This document shows positions 8,874 to 16,628 of a DNA stretch of 64,000 nucleotides, piece after piece. The stretch's first letter is position 1; every line of letters begins with the position of its first letter. Position numbers and translations under genes: made by a program. The notes under the pieces were generated by a model, which saw only the letters and a list, made by a program, of their open reading frames with translations, did no database searches and was not told the origin of the DNA. This DNA is from UBA4421 sp028228615 (GTDB lineage Bacteria > Pseudomonadota > Gammaproteobacteria > Pseudomonadales > Azotimanducaceae), in contig JAOJBS010000010.1 in the NCBI GenBank assembly GCA_028228615.1, positions 1-64,000 on the forward strand, in the 5' to 3' direction.

Positions 8874-9575
8874 TTAACTCAGTATCCAGCCGCCATCTAC
8901 TTCAATCGTGGTACCGGTAACAAAGTCGTTTTCAACCGCAAAGACAATGGCTTTAGCCACTTCATCTGGCGTGCCAGCCCGAGGAATCAAGTTTTTACCG
9001 GTTGCCCCAACCAACATTTTGCCCCGTGCTTCGGCATCGTTACCGAACATCGGTGTATCAATGACACCTGGGCTGACGACATTTATGCGTCTAGGCGCTA
9101 ACTCTGCGGCGATTGCCCGTGAAAACTGTTCAACTGCACCGCCAACAGCGGCGATAGCCGCCTGACCAGGCTTCGCGCGACGCGCTGGCGCGCCACTGAC
9201 CAAAACAATACTGCCATGTTCAGAAAGATGCTCTGCACCGAAGCGCACAACATTGGTATAGCCCCAGAGCTTGTCAAAAGAACCCTGGAAGCCTGCCATG
9301 TCCATTGTTAGGAATGGTCCTGCCGCCCTACTGCCCCCTGTAGCAGCAGAAATGAGTATGTCGAAAGGCCCTTCCGCTTGAAACAATGCGGTTAACGCGT
9401 CGGCATCTCGCACATCACACCCACGCATGGTTACACCCGGGATATCACCGGCTTTGCTTGGGTCTCGACTGATCGCCACAACCTCTGCGCCTGCGGCCTG
9501 AAGCTGCATAACCGTTGCTAGACCGATACCTGAAGTCCCCCCAAATACCAGCGCTTTCTTACCTTTGACGTCCAT
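8874..9575 (-). CDS. SDR-family oxidoreductase lacking the catalytic Tyr and Lys
   Basis: The 233-residue protein has the classical NAD(P)-binding motif (ALVFGGTSGIGLATV), CDVRDADAL, the PG motif VVSPGVIDTPMF and the C-terminus FVTGTTIEVDGGW. The usual Ser is present in VLVSGAP. Thirteen residues later, where Tyr-x-x-x-Lys is expected, the sequence reads A-I-A-A-V. Both catalytic residues are therefore missing, though the fold and cofactor site look intact. It may be a divergent reductase with another proton relay, or a binding protein. Start supported by GGGAGAG four bases before the ATG. Confidence 0.87.
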   Translation of the reverse strand: MDVKGKKALVFGGTSGIGLATVMQLQAAGAEVVAISRDPSKAGDIPGVTMRGCDVRDADALTALFQAEGPFDILISAATGGSRAAGPFLTMDMAGFQGSFDKLWGYTNVVRFGAEHLSEHGSIVLVSGAPARRAKPGQAAIAAVGGAVEQFSRAIAAELAPRRINVVSPGVIDTPMFGNDAEARGKMLVGATGKNLIPRAGTPDEVAKAIVFAVENDFVTGTTIEVDGGWILS

Positions 9576-9725
9576 TGTGCTCTCCCAATAATTGAGAAGC
9601 TATTTCAGCAGACCACCCATCAGAAGTCATCTATTGCGCGCCGGTATTTACTAAATCTGCGTGGATTGGCCCTCAACGCCGTCGAACTTGGTTACAATTG
9701 AAGATTGTTTTAGTAGGCGACAAAT

Positions 9726-10319
9726 GTGTACCCAGAAAATTCTATAGAAGAGGCAGTGCAGCGTTTGATTGAGCGGCGAACCGTGAAAGTCATACACATG
9801 CTAGAGCCAGGACCTAGCGATACCCAAATGCAGAAAATACTCAGCGCGGCCATACGGGTACCCGACCACGGCAAACTTGCGCCTTGGCGGTTTATTGAGT
9901 TTAACGGTGACGCGAGAGTGGCGTTTGGTGAAGTGTTAGGGCGCTGTTATCAAGCGCAAAAACCAGAGGCCACAGAGGCGCAGATCGCCCATGAGGCAGC
10001 TCGGTTTTTACGCGCACCCAGGGTGGTCGCAGTGATCAGCCGAGTGAAACACGAACACAAAATCCCGGTTTGGGAACAGACGTTGTCGGCGGGTGCCGCC
10101 TGTCAAAATCTTTTAGTCGCCGCAAACCTTGTGGGCTTTGTCGCCCAGTGGCTCACCGAATGGTATGCCTATGATAAGGGAGTGGATCAGGCTTTAGGAC
10201 TTGAACAGGACGAGCGCGTAGCTGGATACATCTACATAGGGTCCGCCGCAGAAAAACCACCTGAGCGACCAAGAGCCACTTTGGATGAAGTACACCGCCA
10301 ATGGGTTGCGCCTAGTTAA
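9726..10319 (+). CDS. nitroreductase-family flavoprotein (YdjA-like)
   Basis: A 197-residue FMN enzyme of the small nitroreductase group: RLIERRTVKVI near the N-terminus (the Arg contacts FMN phosphate), RVPDHGKLAPWRFI, and AGAACQNLLVAANLVGFVAQWLTEW. The C-terminus GYIYIGSAAEKPPERPR is typical of YdjA. The start is GTG 9726, giving MYPENS; the overlapping ATG at 9724 is in another frame. It diverges from the SDR gene, so promoters of both lie in 9576-9725. Confidence 0.87.
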   Translation: MYPENSIEEAVQRLIERRTVKVIHMLEPGPSDTQMQKILSAAIRVPDHGKLAPWRFIEFNGDARVAFGEVLGRCYQAQKPEATEAQIAHEAARFLRAPRVVAVISRVKHEHKIPVWEQTLSAGAACQNLLVAANLVGFVAQWLTEWYAYDKGVDQALGLEQDERVAGYIYIGSAAEKPPERPRATLDEVHRQWVAPS

Positions 10320-10463
10320 CAGCCCACTCAAGGGTCAGCACTTGCGAACACAGAGGCGAACAAGGGGAAAAAGGAGACAAGAAAGCCAGTGCCAGCATCG
10401 TCCAACATTGTCAGGCATTGAGCGAAAACAGCTGACTGATTTAGCTCGCTGCGTCACTTTTGT

Positions 10464-11039
10464 CTATTGCTCTGCAACCTCGCTAAAGCTTTTGCTGAAG
10501 GCGCCATTGGGACCATAGGTTGTGGCCGTGCTATAGAAACCAGTCGTCACGAGTTCAACCACAATGTCCTCACCTGTTCTATTTTCCCAGTACCAGCCAT
10601 GGATGCCGTCAAAGGGTGCGACGAAGGAGCCGTGAGCACTGCCTGCACGACCCATATCAAAGGTCACTGAATCTTCCGGATCTGTACCTTTTTCTTCACT
10701 GTGCATATCAAATATGAGTTCTGCCTGAGGATCATTTGAGGTACTCACCGCTTGCCAAGTAAAAACCATACTCTGGCCCTGCGCTAGGGCATATTTGTAT
10801 TCCACGGATTCAAATGGTGCCAGCGGGAAAGTCACACTGTCCTTATGGTAAGTGGTAGGCTGTTTTGACAGCGCGGCGACACTGTATCCGGCCATGCCTT
10901 TGATACCCATCAGCTCACCCGCACCCGTTGGATCGATATCGTATTCCGCAGGCAGCACGAAAAGCACTAAAGCCAAAGCTGCTGCAACTACAGACCCTAG
11001 TGAGATCAAACCTAACCTATCCGGTGTGGCTGTACTCAC
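10464..11039 (-). CDS. single-pass membrane-anchored periplasmic protein (transmembrane anchor protein family)
   Basis: Starting from GTG 11039, one base after the cytochrome stop and behind GAGGAG, the protein has 191 residues. One N-terminal membrane span (SLGSVVAAALALVLFVLP) is followed by EYDIDPTGAGELMGIKG. The large outer domain has YKYALAQGQSMVFTWQ and FDGIHGWYWENRTGEDIVVEL. From memory, this matches proteins annotated as transmembrane anchor protein, of unknown biochemical role. The His/Trp-rich block could bind a ligand. Near overlap with the upstream lipoprotein cytochrome implies a shared complex or process. Confidence 0.7.
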   Translation of the reverse strand: MSTATPDRLGLISLGSVVAAALALVLFVLPAEYDIDPTGAGELMGIKGMAGYSVAALSKQPTTYHKDSVTFPLAPFESVEYKYALAQGQSMVFTWQAVSTSNDPQAELIFDMHSEEKGTDPEDSVTFDMGRAGSAHGSFVAPFDGIHGWYWENRTGEDIVVELVTTGFYSTATTYGPNGAFSKSFSEVAEQ

Positions 11040-11040
11040 G

Positions 11041-11514
11041 CTAAAGCTCCTCTGCTTGCACAATGTATTTGTTGTGACAGGCGCGGCAGACGTTATAGAT
11101 TTCACCGCCCGCGTTGAACAACGCTTCGGCATCTTGATCTATTGCAGCTTGGCGAGCATTCAAAGCGGCGCGGGTCATACCTTGCGCGTATTCAGCCCAA
11201 TCACCTTGGTCCGCAGCGTAGCCTTTTAGCATTAACAAGTTGCCGCCTTCAGCGACTACTGAGGCGCTATGTACGACAGCAGCCCAACCCTCATCGGTTG
11301 TCGGCTGTAGATCTTGCTCACCTTCAATGGTGATGATAGCGCCAGCTGAAGACCAAATTTTGTCCGCTGCGGGTTCTAGATATTCAGTCATTAACTGATA
11401 GGTACTACCCGTTGCAGCCCCTTGAATGCTGGCTTGCTCAGATTGCTGCCCACAACCAGCGAGCCCTAAGAAAAGACTAACCCACAGTGCAAAACATACG
11501 TTCATCCAACTCAT
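11041..11514 (-). CDS. lipoprotein with a C-terminal haem-c motif (cytochrome c'-like)
   Basis: Residues 1-21 form a lipoprotein signal ending in Leu-Ala-Gly-Cys21, so the mature protein is lipid-anchored in the envelope. The body is alpha-helical and Ala-rich. One haem-binding CxxCH (Cys143, Cys146, His147) sits 11 residues from the C-terminus, the arrangement of cytochrome c' four-helix bundles. The Met at the start of helix 1 that ligates haem in many c'-type proteins is not obvious. The gene is followed after one base by the anchor-protein gene. Electron transfer or gas binding is possible but unproven. Confidence 0.8.
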   Translation of the reverse strand: MSWMNVCFALWVSLFLGLAGCGQQSEQASIQGAATGSTYQLMTEYLEPAADKIWSSAGAIITIEGEQDLQPTTDEGWAAVVHSASVVAEGGNLLMLKGYAADQGDWAEYAQGMTRAALNARQAAIDQDAEALFNAGGEIYNVCRACHNKYIVQAEEL

Positions 11515-11649
11515 ATATTCATCCTAATTCTTATTGTTAACGCCCAAGGTCTAAAAATTGGCGCTTAATACGTCGCATTCCATGTTCATAATTGGCGTAC
11601 TAACCCACCAATTAGTTAACCAACTAACTAGTCAATAGACAGCAACCAC

Positions 11650-13110
11650 TTAAAGCGTGCGCTTCAACCACCAAGCAAAAATAGCAGCGATCCTCGGTGT
11701 CATGCGACTTTTATTGTAGGCATCACCTAGGCGCTTCAAAAACTCACTACGCGTTGGATAACTAAAAATAGTTTTCTGCGCAGCGGATAAGCCCAAATTA
11801 TTCGACATCATCAAACAAATAGGCGCCAACAATTCTCCGGCATCAGCGCCAATTATTGTCGCGGCTAAAATTTCATCCGTACCTTTCTTTGTCACCACTA
11901 ATGCATAACCACCCTGGGCTTTCGCCCTGGCAGCGCTTGCAAAGGGTTTGGCCTTTACCCGGTCTAGCTCGGTTAAATCAAATTCGTAGCAGTCATAGGC
12001 GACACCCGTTCGTTCCAAGGCATCTAACGAAGGTCCAATGGAGGCAATCTCCGGAGAAGTATAGGTGCAATGTGGAATGGCAAGTCCTGAGACTTTGGCG
12101 GTGGGGAAAAACAAAGCATTTTGTATTAACGCGCGGGCCTGAGCATCAGCATGATGAGTGAACTGCAGTGTTGTTGCACAGTCTCCAGCCGCATAGATAT
12201 GGCTTTTAGTTGTGCGCAGTTTTTCATCGACAGCGACAAATCCTCGACCGTCCAACTCCACTCCGGCTGCTGGCAGATTCAGATTTTCAGTATTCGGTCT
12301 GCGACCGGCCGCCACCATAATTTTCTCACAAACCACAGTACCATTTGGGGTGTGAATGGTCCCAGCCCCCTCAATCGCAGTAACCGCTTCGCCAAGATGT
12401 AAATGCACACCGCTGTCCGTTAATGCTTGCGCCAAGGTTTCACCCGCCAGTGGAATCTCCAGTGGTAGTAAGCGCGGGGCTTGTTCAAATAGTTCTACGC
12501 GAGTACCCAGACGAGAAAACGCCTGTGCCAACTCGCAGCCAATTGCCCCGCCGCCCAAAATTGCAATAGATTCTGGCTGAGTGGTCAAATCAAAAACGTT
12601 TTCATTAGTCAGTACAAAAGCTGGGTCAAGACCGGGAATGGGCGGCAGCGCGGCGCGTGCGCCAGTGCATAGGGCAATGCGTCGAGCATTAAACGTAATG
12701 TCACCTAACTGCAAAAGCCCCTGGGCATTGAAGCTGGCCTCGCCTTGAAATACATCAACACCCATTTCACTATAGCGCTCAATGGAGTCATGTGGCGCAA
12801 TGCCCGCGCGCACTTCTCTAAGCCAAGAAAAAGCATCGTCAAAATCTGCATTAGGGTTTTCTTGGGTATAAGACAGCAATGATTTTGAAGGCATACAGCC
12901 CACGTTCAAACAATCTCCGCCCATGCGATGCCGCTCAATCAGCGCCACATTTGCACCCAGACCCGCAGCGCCAATAGCACTGATCAAACCCGCAGGACCC
13001 GCCCCTACGACCACCAAATGATATTTAGCTTTCGGCGTGGGGTTTACGTAATCCGTTGGACACAACAACTGCCAACTTGTGGTGTCAAAATGTTCACCGG
13101 GGTAACTCAT
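11650..13110 (-). CDS. FAD-dependent pyridine nucleotide-disulfide oxidoreductase (mercuric/lipoamide reductase-like)
   Basis: The 486-residue protein has an N-terminal FAD fold (LVVVGAGPAGLISAIGAAG), the redox pair Cys67-LNVG-Cys72 in GGDCLNVGCMPSKSL, a second Rossmann fold for NAD(P) (IAILGGGAIGCELAQAF), IYAAGDC for FAD, and a dimerisation domain ending FAWWLKRTL. The C-terminal His-Pro pair of lipoamide dehydrogenase is not evident, nor are MerA metal-binding cysteines at either end. It follows the TVP38 gene by 9 bases; this pairing is common in bacteria, though its substrate is unknown. Confidence 0.9.
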   Translation of the reverse strand: MSYPGEHFDTTSWQLLCPTDYVNPTPKAKYHLVVVGAGPAGLISAIGAAGLGANVALIERHRMGGDCLNVGCMPSKSLLSYTQENPNADFDDAFSWLREVRAGIAPHDSIERYSEMGVDVFQGEASFNAQGLLQLGDITFNARRIALCTGARAALPPIPGLDPAFVLTNENVFDLTTQPESIAILGGGAIGCELAQAFSRLGTRVELFEQAPRLLPLEIPLAGETLAQALTDSGVHLHLGEAVTAIEGAGTIHTPNGTVVCEKIMVAAGRRPNTENLNLPAAGVELDGRGFVAVDEKLRTTKSHIYAAGDCATTLQFTHHADAQARALIQNALFFPTAKVSGLAIPHCTYTSPEIASIGPSLDALERTGVAYDCYEFDLTELDRVKAKPFASAARAKAQGGYALVVTKKGTDEILAATIIGADAGELLAPICLMMSNNLGLSAAQKTIFSYPTRSEFLKRLGDAYNKSRMTPRIAAIFAWWLKRTL

Positions 13111-13119
13111 AAACTGTTC

Positions 13120-13824
13120 TCACTGTTGGTTTGAGTTGGACTGGGCTTGCTCTAAATGTTCGTTCAAGGTTTTTGTCGATATGCGCGTAATGACAATGGT
13201 TAACACCAGTGTGGCAATGAGGCCGCCATAAAATAACCAGTTGCTGGCGGGTAGCGACTCTATTTGGCCGGACAAAATACCGGTTATATTTTCCGCAATC
13301 GACCCGATGTAAACGAATAACAAGGTGCCCGGCATCATGCCCAGCCATGAGACAAAAACATAGGTCCTAAACTTAACGCCGGTTAAACCCATGGCATAGT
13401 TAAGGAGGTTGAATGGGAACACTGGCGAAAGCCTGCATAAAAATACAACTAAGGCGCCCCGCCCCTCAATGGCTTGATCCAGCGCCGCAAACCGCGGCAT
13501 AAGCGCTAGTTTGTCGGCCACCCAGTCTCGCGCAAAAAAGCGCCCCACAAGGAATGCACAAGCGGCACCAACGGTGCTAGAAAACGAGACGATGGCAAAG
13601 CCATAACCTAGGCCAAATAGAAAACCTGCGCCCAGTGTGAGTAGGCTACCAGGCAACAGCAAGACCACTGCCGCGATATAAAATACGCTGAAGACCAACC
13701 AAGAAATTTGCCTATTGTTTTCAATCCAAGCAAAAAAATCAGTGAGCCATTCAACAACTGGCAGAGTTGCTGCGGCTACTGCCAAAACAACTAAGGCGAC
13801 AATAAATATAAGTACTTTATTCAC
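13120..13824 (-). CDS. TVP38/TMEM64 (VTT-domain) membrane protein
   Basis: A 234-residue inner-membrane protein with about five hydrophobic spans. The VTT/DedA-like core is visible as LLPGSLLTLGAGFLFGLGYG, FLVGRFFARDWV, FLCRLSPVFPFNLLNYAMGLT and FVSWLGMMPGTLLFVYIGS. The start is GTG 13824, whose G is shared with the TAG of the preceding acyl-CoA ligase gene, so translation is probably coupled. VTT proteins are implicated in lipid scrambling and membrane homeostasis. Confidence 0.9.
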   Translation of the reverse strand: MNKVLIFIVALVVLAVAAATLPVVEWLTDFFAWIENNRQISWLVFSVFYIAAVVLLLPGSLLTLGAGFLFGLGYGFAIVSFSSTVGAACAFLVGRFFARDWVADKLALMPRFAALDQAIEGRGALVVFLCRLSPVFPFNLLNYAMGLTGVKFRTYVFVSWLGMMPGTLLFVYIGSIAENITGILSGQIESLPASNWLFYGGLIATLVLTIVITRISTKTLNEHLEQAQSNSNQQ

Positions 13825-15473
13825 TAGAGCGCCTCAGCCAATTCGCGCAACGCAAACTTCTGCACCTTACCTGTGGAGGTTTTTGGTAGATCGGTAAATA
13901 TGACATTTTTCGGCACCTTAAAACGCGCCAAATTACCTCGGCAGTATTCGATCACTTGGTCTTGGTTCAGCGGCTTATTTGCATCACGCAGTGTGACAAA
14001 CGCACAAGGCGTCTCACCCCACTTCTCATCACTTTTAGCGACCACTGCCGCTTCCAAAATGTCTGGATGCTTAAACAGCAGATCTTCAATTTCGATACTG
14101 GAAATATTTTCGCCACCGGAAATAATAATGTCTTTGGAGCGGTCCTTAATCTGTATGTAGCCGTCTTCTGCCCATACCGCAAGATCTCCAGAATGAAACC
14201 AGCCACCGGTGAAAGCCTCTTGGGTAGCCGTTGGGTTTTTCAAATACCCCTTCATTACATTGTTACCACGCATCATGACCTCACCAATAGTTTGGCCATC
14301 TTTCGGCACCGGCTGCATGGTCTCTGGGTCTGCCACCATCAAGCCCTCCAGCATTTGCCCGCCAACACCTTGACGCGATTTCAGTACGGCTTTTTCTTCG
14401 TCACCAAGGCCACCCCAAAGATCTTCACGCCAAGCGCACAGCGTAACGGGACCATAAGTTTCGGTTAGACCGTAGACATGGGTCACATCCATACCCTGGG
14501 CTTGCATGCCTTGGATAATTGCCGCAGGCGGGGGCGCGCCAGCAGTCATCACTTTGACTTCATGTTTGACTAAATTTTTCAGCTCATCAGTGGCGGACAA
14601 CAGCGTATTGAGTACTACTGGTGCACCGCAAAAGTGTGTGACCCCATAGTCCGCCATGGCTTGATAGATTGCGTCGTCGCGCACCTGCCGCAGACACACC
14701 GAGGTGCCCGCATTGGCAGCCAAAGTCCAAGGAAAACACCAACCGTTGCAATGAAACATGGGTAGGGTCCACAAGTACACTGGGTGGTCGCCCATACTCC
14801 ACGTTAACGCGTTCGACACCGCATTAAGATAAGCGCCACGGTGATGGGTCACCACGCCTTTGGGATTGCCGGTTGTGCCAGAAGTGTAATTCAGCGCAAT
14901 GGCATCCCACTCATCACTAGGTAAGAAGTCGCTGGCATCAGCGGAAATTTGCGTCAGGGGTGAGTCAGCACCTTGGCGCACTAGATCTTCGTAGTTCTCC
15001 TCGCCAATCAACTTGCCTCCAGGGTAAGTGGCATCGTCAATATGCACTACTGGTGGCGGCGCAGACATAAGGGCCAAGGCCTCTGCCGCCAGCGGTCCAA
15101 ATTCTTTGTCGACCAACAGCAGCTTGGCCTCACCATGTTCCAAGATAAAGGCCACGGTAGCTGCGTCTAAGCGCATATTAATGGCGTTAAGCACAGCGCC
15201 ACACATGGGCACAGCAAAGTGGGCCTCAAACATTTCCGGCAGATTAGCGCTGAGTATGGCCACTGTATCGCCACGGCCCACTCCACGTTGGGTTAAGGCA
15301 GCGGCAACACTGGCGCAACGCACATAAACTTCGCCCCAAGCGACACTGCGCTGGCCATAAACCACCGCAGGCTTATCTGGATAAATAGATGCTGCCCTGC
15401 GCATCATAGAGATGGGCGATAGTGCAGTGAAATTGGCAGAGTTAGCGCCTAGGTCTTGGTCGTATATGTTCAT
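13824..15473 (-). CDS. AMP-forming acyl-CoA synthetase
   Basis: The 549-residue enzyme shows the ANL-superfamily motifs in order: LNYTSGTTGNPKGVVTHH (phosphate loop), HVYGLTETYGP, GWFHSGDLAV, the hinge region IIISGGENISSIEIED and the catalytic-Lys end KTSTGKVQKFALR. It activates carboxylic acids, probably medium- or long-chain fatty acids, to CoA thioesters through acyl-AMP. It heads a three-gene operon with the TVP38 protein and the flavin disulfide reductase (shared base at 13824, then a 9-base gap). Confidence 0.93.
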   Translation of the reverse strand: MNIYDQDLGANSANFTALSPISMMRRAASIYPDKPAVVYGQRSVAWGEVYVRCASVAAALTQRGVGRGDTVAILSANLPEMFEAHFAVPMCGAVLNAINMRLDAATVAFILEHGEAKLLLVDKEFGPLAAEALALMSAPPPVVHIDDATYPGGKLIGEENYEDLVRQGADSPLTQISADASDFLPSDEWDAIALNYTSGTTGNPKGVVTHHRGAYLNAVSNALTWSMGDHPVYLWTLPMFHCNGWCFPWTLAANAGTSVCLRQVRDDAIYQAMADYGVTHFCGAPVVLNTLLSATDELKNLVKHEVKVMTAGAPPPAAIIQGMQAQGMDVTHVYGLTETYGPVTLCAWREDLWGGLGDEEKAVLKSRQGVGGQMLEGLMVADPETMQPVPKDGQTIGEVMMRGNNVMKGYLKNPTATQEAFTGGWFHSGDLAVWAEDGYIQIKDRSKDIIISGGENISSIEIEDLLFKHPDILEAAVVAKSDEKWGETPCAFVTLRDANKPLNQDQVIEYCRGNLARFKVPKNVIFTDLPKTSTGKVQKFALRELAEAL

Positions 15474-15550
15474 AGTTATCGGATTTCTGTATTCAGTTTG
15501 TATTGTTAGTTAGGCCTGTCGAGGGTTGCAACCACTAGAGGTATCAAAGG

Positions 15551-15612
15551 CCGAGTATCTCAGACGAGGCTCAGGCTGAGATACTCGGACGAAGCTCAGG
15601 CTGAGGTCTCTC
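15551..15612. repeat. 13-bp perfect inverted repeat with duplicated arm
   Basis: CCGAGTATCTCAG (15551-15563) and CTGAGATACTCGG (15576-15588) are exact inverted copies around a 12-base loop. The loop ACGAGGCTCAGG recurs as ACGAAGCTCAGG at 15589-15600, followed by CTGAG and a partial copy, so a unit of 25 bp is directly repeated. The block lies after the thioesterase stop on the minus strand. It may be a terminator, though no T-run follows, or a REP-like mobile hairpin. Confidence 0.75.
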
Positions 15613-15649
15613 TTCAATACTGTGCAGCTGGACTGGGCAGCTTAACGTG

Positions 15650-16513
15650 TTAGAGACTTGCAATGCACAGCGCTTGCAGTCGGGTTTGGTCTTCTGCGCT
15701 GAGGGATTTCGCTTTTCTTGCCACCAAGTCCATGCGCACGGCCACAGCATGGGCTGAAAGGCAGCATTGCTGCGTTGCCACATTGAACATCAAATGACCA
15801 AATTGCTGGACCTTAGGCGCAACATCAATCATGCCCGAAACCACCACGTAGCGATCAGACACCGCCAATGGATTATAAAAACGTTTACGAAACTCTAAAA
15901 CCGCCCCGCCTTCATCGGGATCTGGCTCAGCATTATCTTCAAAACCGCTCCACAAATGCGGCATAGAATCCGATATACGACCCATATAATTATGCAGCAT
16001 TAACAGACCCGAGCTGGCGCATTCATCCGCCTGAATAATACCCTGCCCTATTGGCCGAAACCCTTTCGCCAGCGCTTGAGGCATGGAAAGTTGTGCAAAG
16101 GACAGATCCTGGGCAATACCCCGCGGTAGCGCATGGGTTAGAGATTGCGCGGTCTCCAGTTGTAGCGCTAGGCTGCCGCCCATGGATAAATCTGCAATTT
16201 GATACAACGCCGAGCATGCCACCTCGCCTGATGCGTCGTTGCGCAATTCGGCAACCACATTAAATTCATCGTGTTGTAAAAAACCAAAATAGCCGCTTAA
16301 CGGAGCAGACAACCTTGATTCATTTTGAAAACGCGAATGCTGTCGTGTGGTTCGCGACATCAGCGAGTCCACCTCGTCTGCCCGCAATAGGCCACTACTA
16401 ATCAACCCCGCAGAAAGCGTTTGCCATAATTTTTGTTCGCAAAACCGCACATTGAGGTGATTATTTTCATCACACTCCCAACTATTTACACTGCCTCGAT
16501 AGCTCAACTCCAC
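15650..16513 (-). CDS. acyl-CoA thioesterase, double hotdog type
   Basis: A 287-residue protein. The first half carries the hotdog active-site pattern WECDENNHLNVRFC (Asp, Asn/His), and the second half (EFRKRFYNPLAVSDRYVVVSG) resembles the second hotdog repeat of 4-hydroxybenzoyl-CoA thioesterase-like proteins. The start is GTG 16513, behind AAGGA at 7-base spacing. It lies downstream of the transporter gene on the same strand. Acyl-group preference cannot be read. Confidence 0.8.
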   Translation of the reverse strand: MELSYRGSVNSWECDENNHLNVRFCEQKLWQTLSAGLISSGLLRADEVDSLMSRTTRQHSRFQNESRLSAPLSGYFGFLQHDEFNVVAELRNDASGEVACSALYQIADLSMGGSLALQLETAQSLTHALPRGIAQDLSFAQLSMPQALAKGFRPIGQGIIQADECASSGLLMLHNYMGRISDSMPHLWSGFEDNAEPDPDEGGAVLEFRKRFYNPLAVSDRYVVVSGMIDVAPKVQQFGHLMFNVATQQCCLSAHAVAVRMDLVARKAKSLSAEDQTRLQALCIASL

Positions 16514-16527
16514 TGCTCAATCCTTAA

Positions 16528-16587
16528 ATCTATGCCTAAATCTATGCCTAACTCTATGCCTAACTCTATGCTTAGCTCTTTGCCTAA
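16528..16587. repeat. 12-bp tandem repeat, five copies, in the thioesterase leader
   Basis: ATCTATGCCTAA twice (16528-16551), then CTCTATGCCTAA, CTCTATGCTTAG and CTCTTTGCCTAA (to 16587). The array ends immediately upstream of the thioesterase ribosome binding site. On the plus strand it reads as a short repetitive peptide in a frame that I regard as spurious. The array could alter spacing or structure of the 5' leader. Confidence 0.85.
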
Positions 16588-16628
16588 AAACCCCGGGGAA
16601 ACACCCACCAACCAATTCGGCTAATACG

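Noticed and set aside
16433..16624. Plus-strand repetitive ORF (KSMPNSMPNSM)
   Set aside because: It is the translation of the tandem repeat plus antisense of the thioesterase start; no ribosome binding site.
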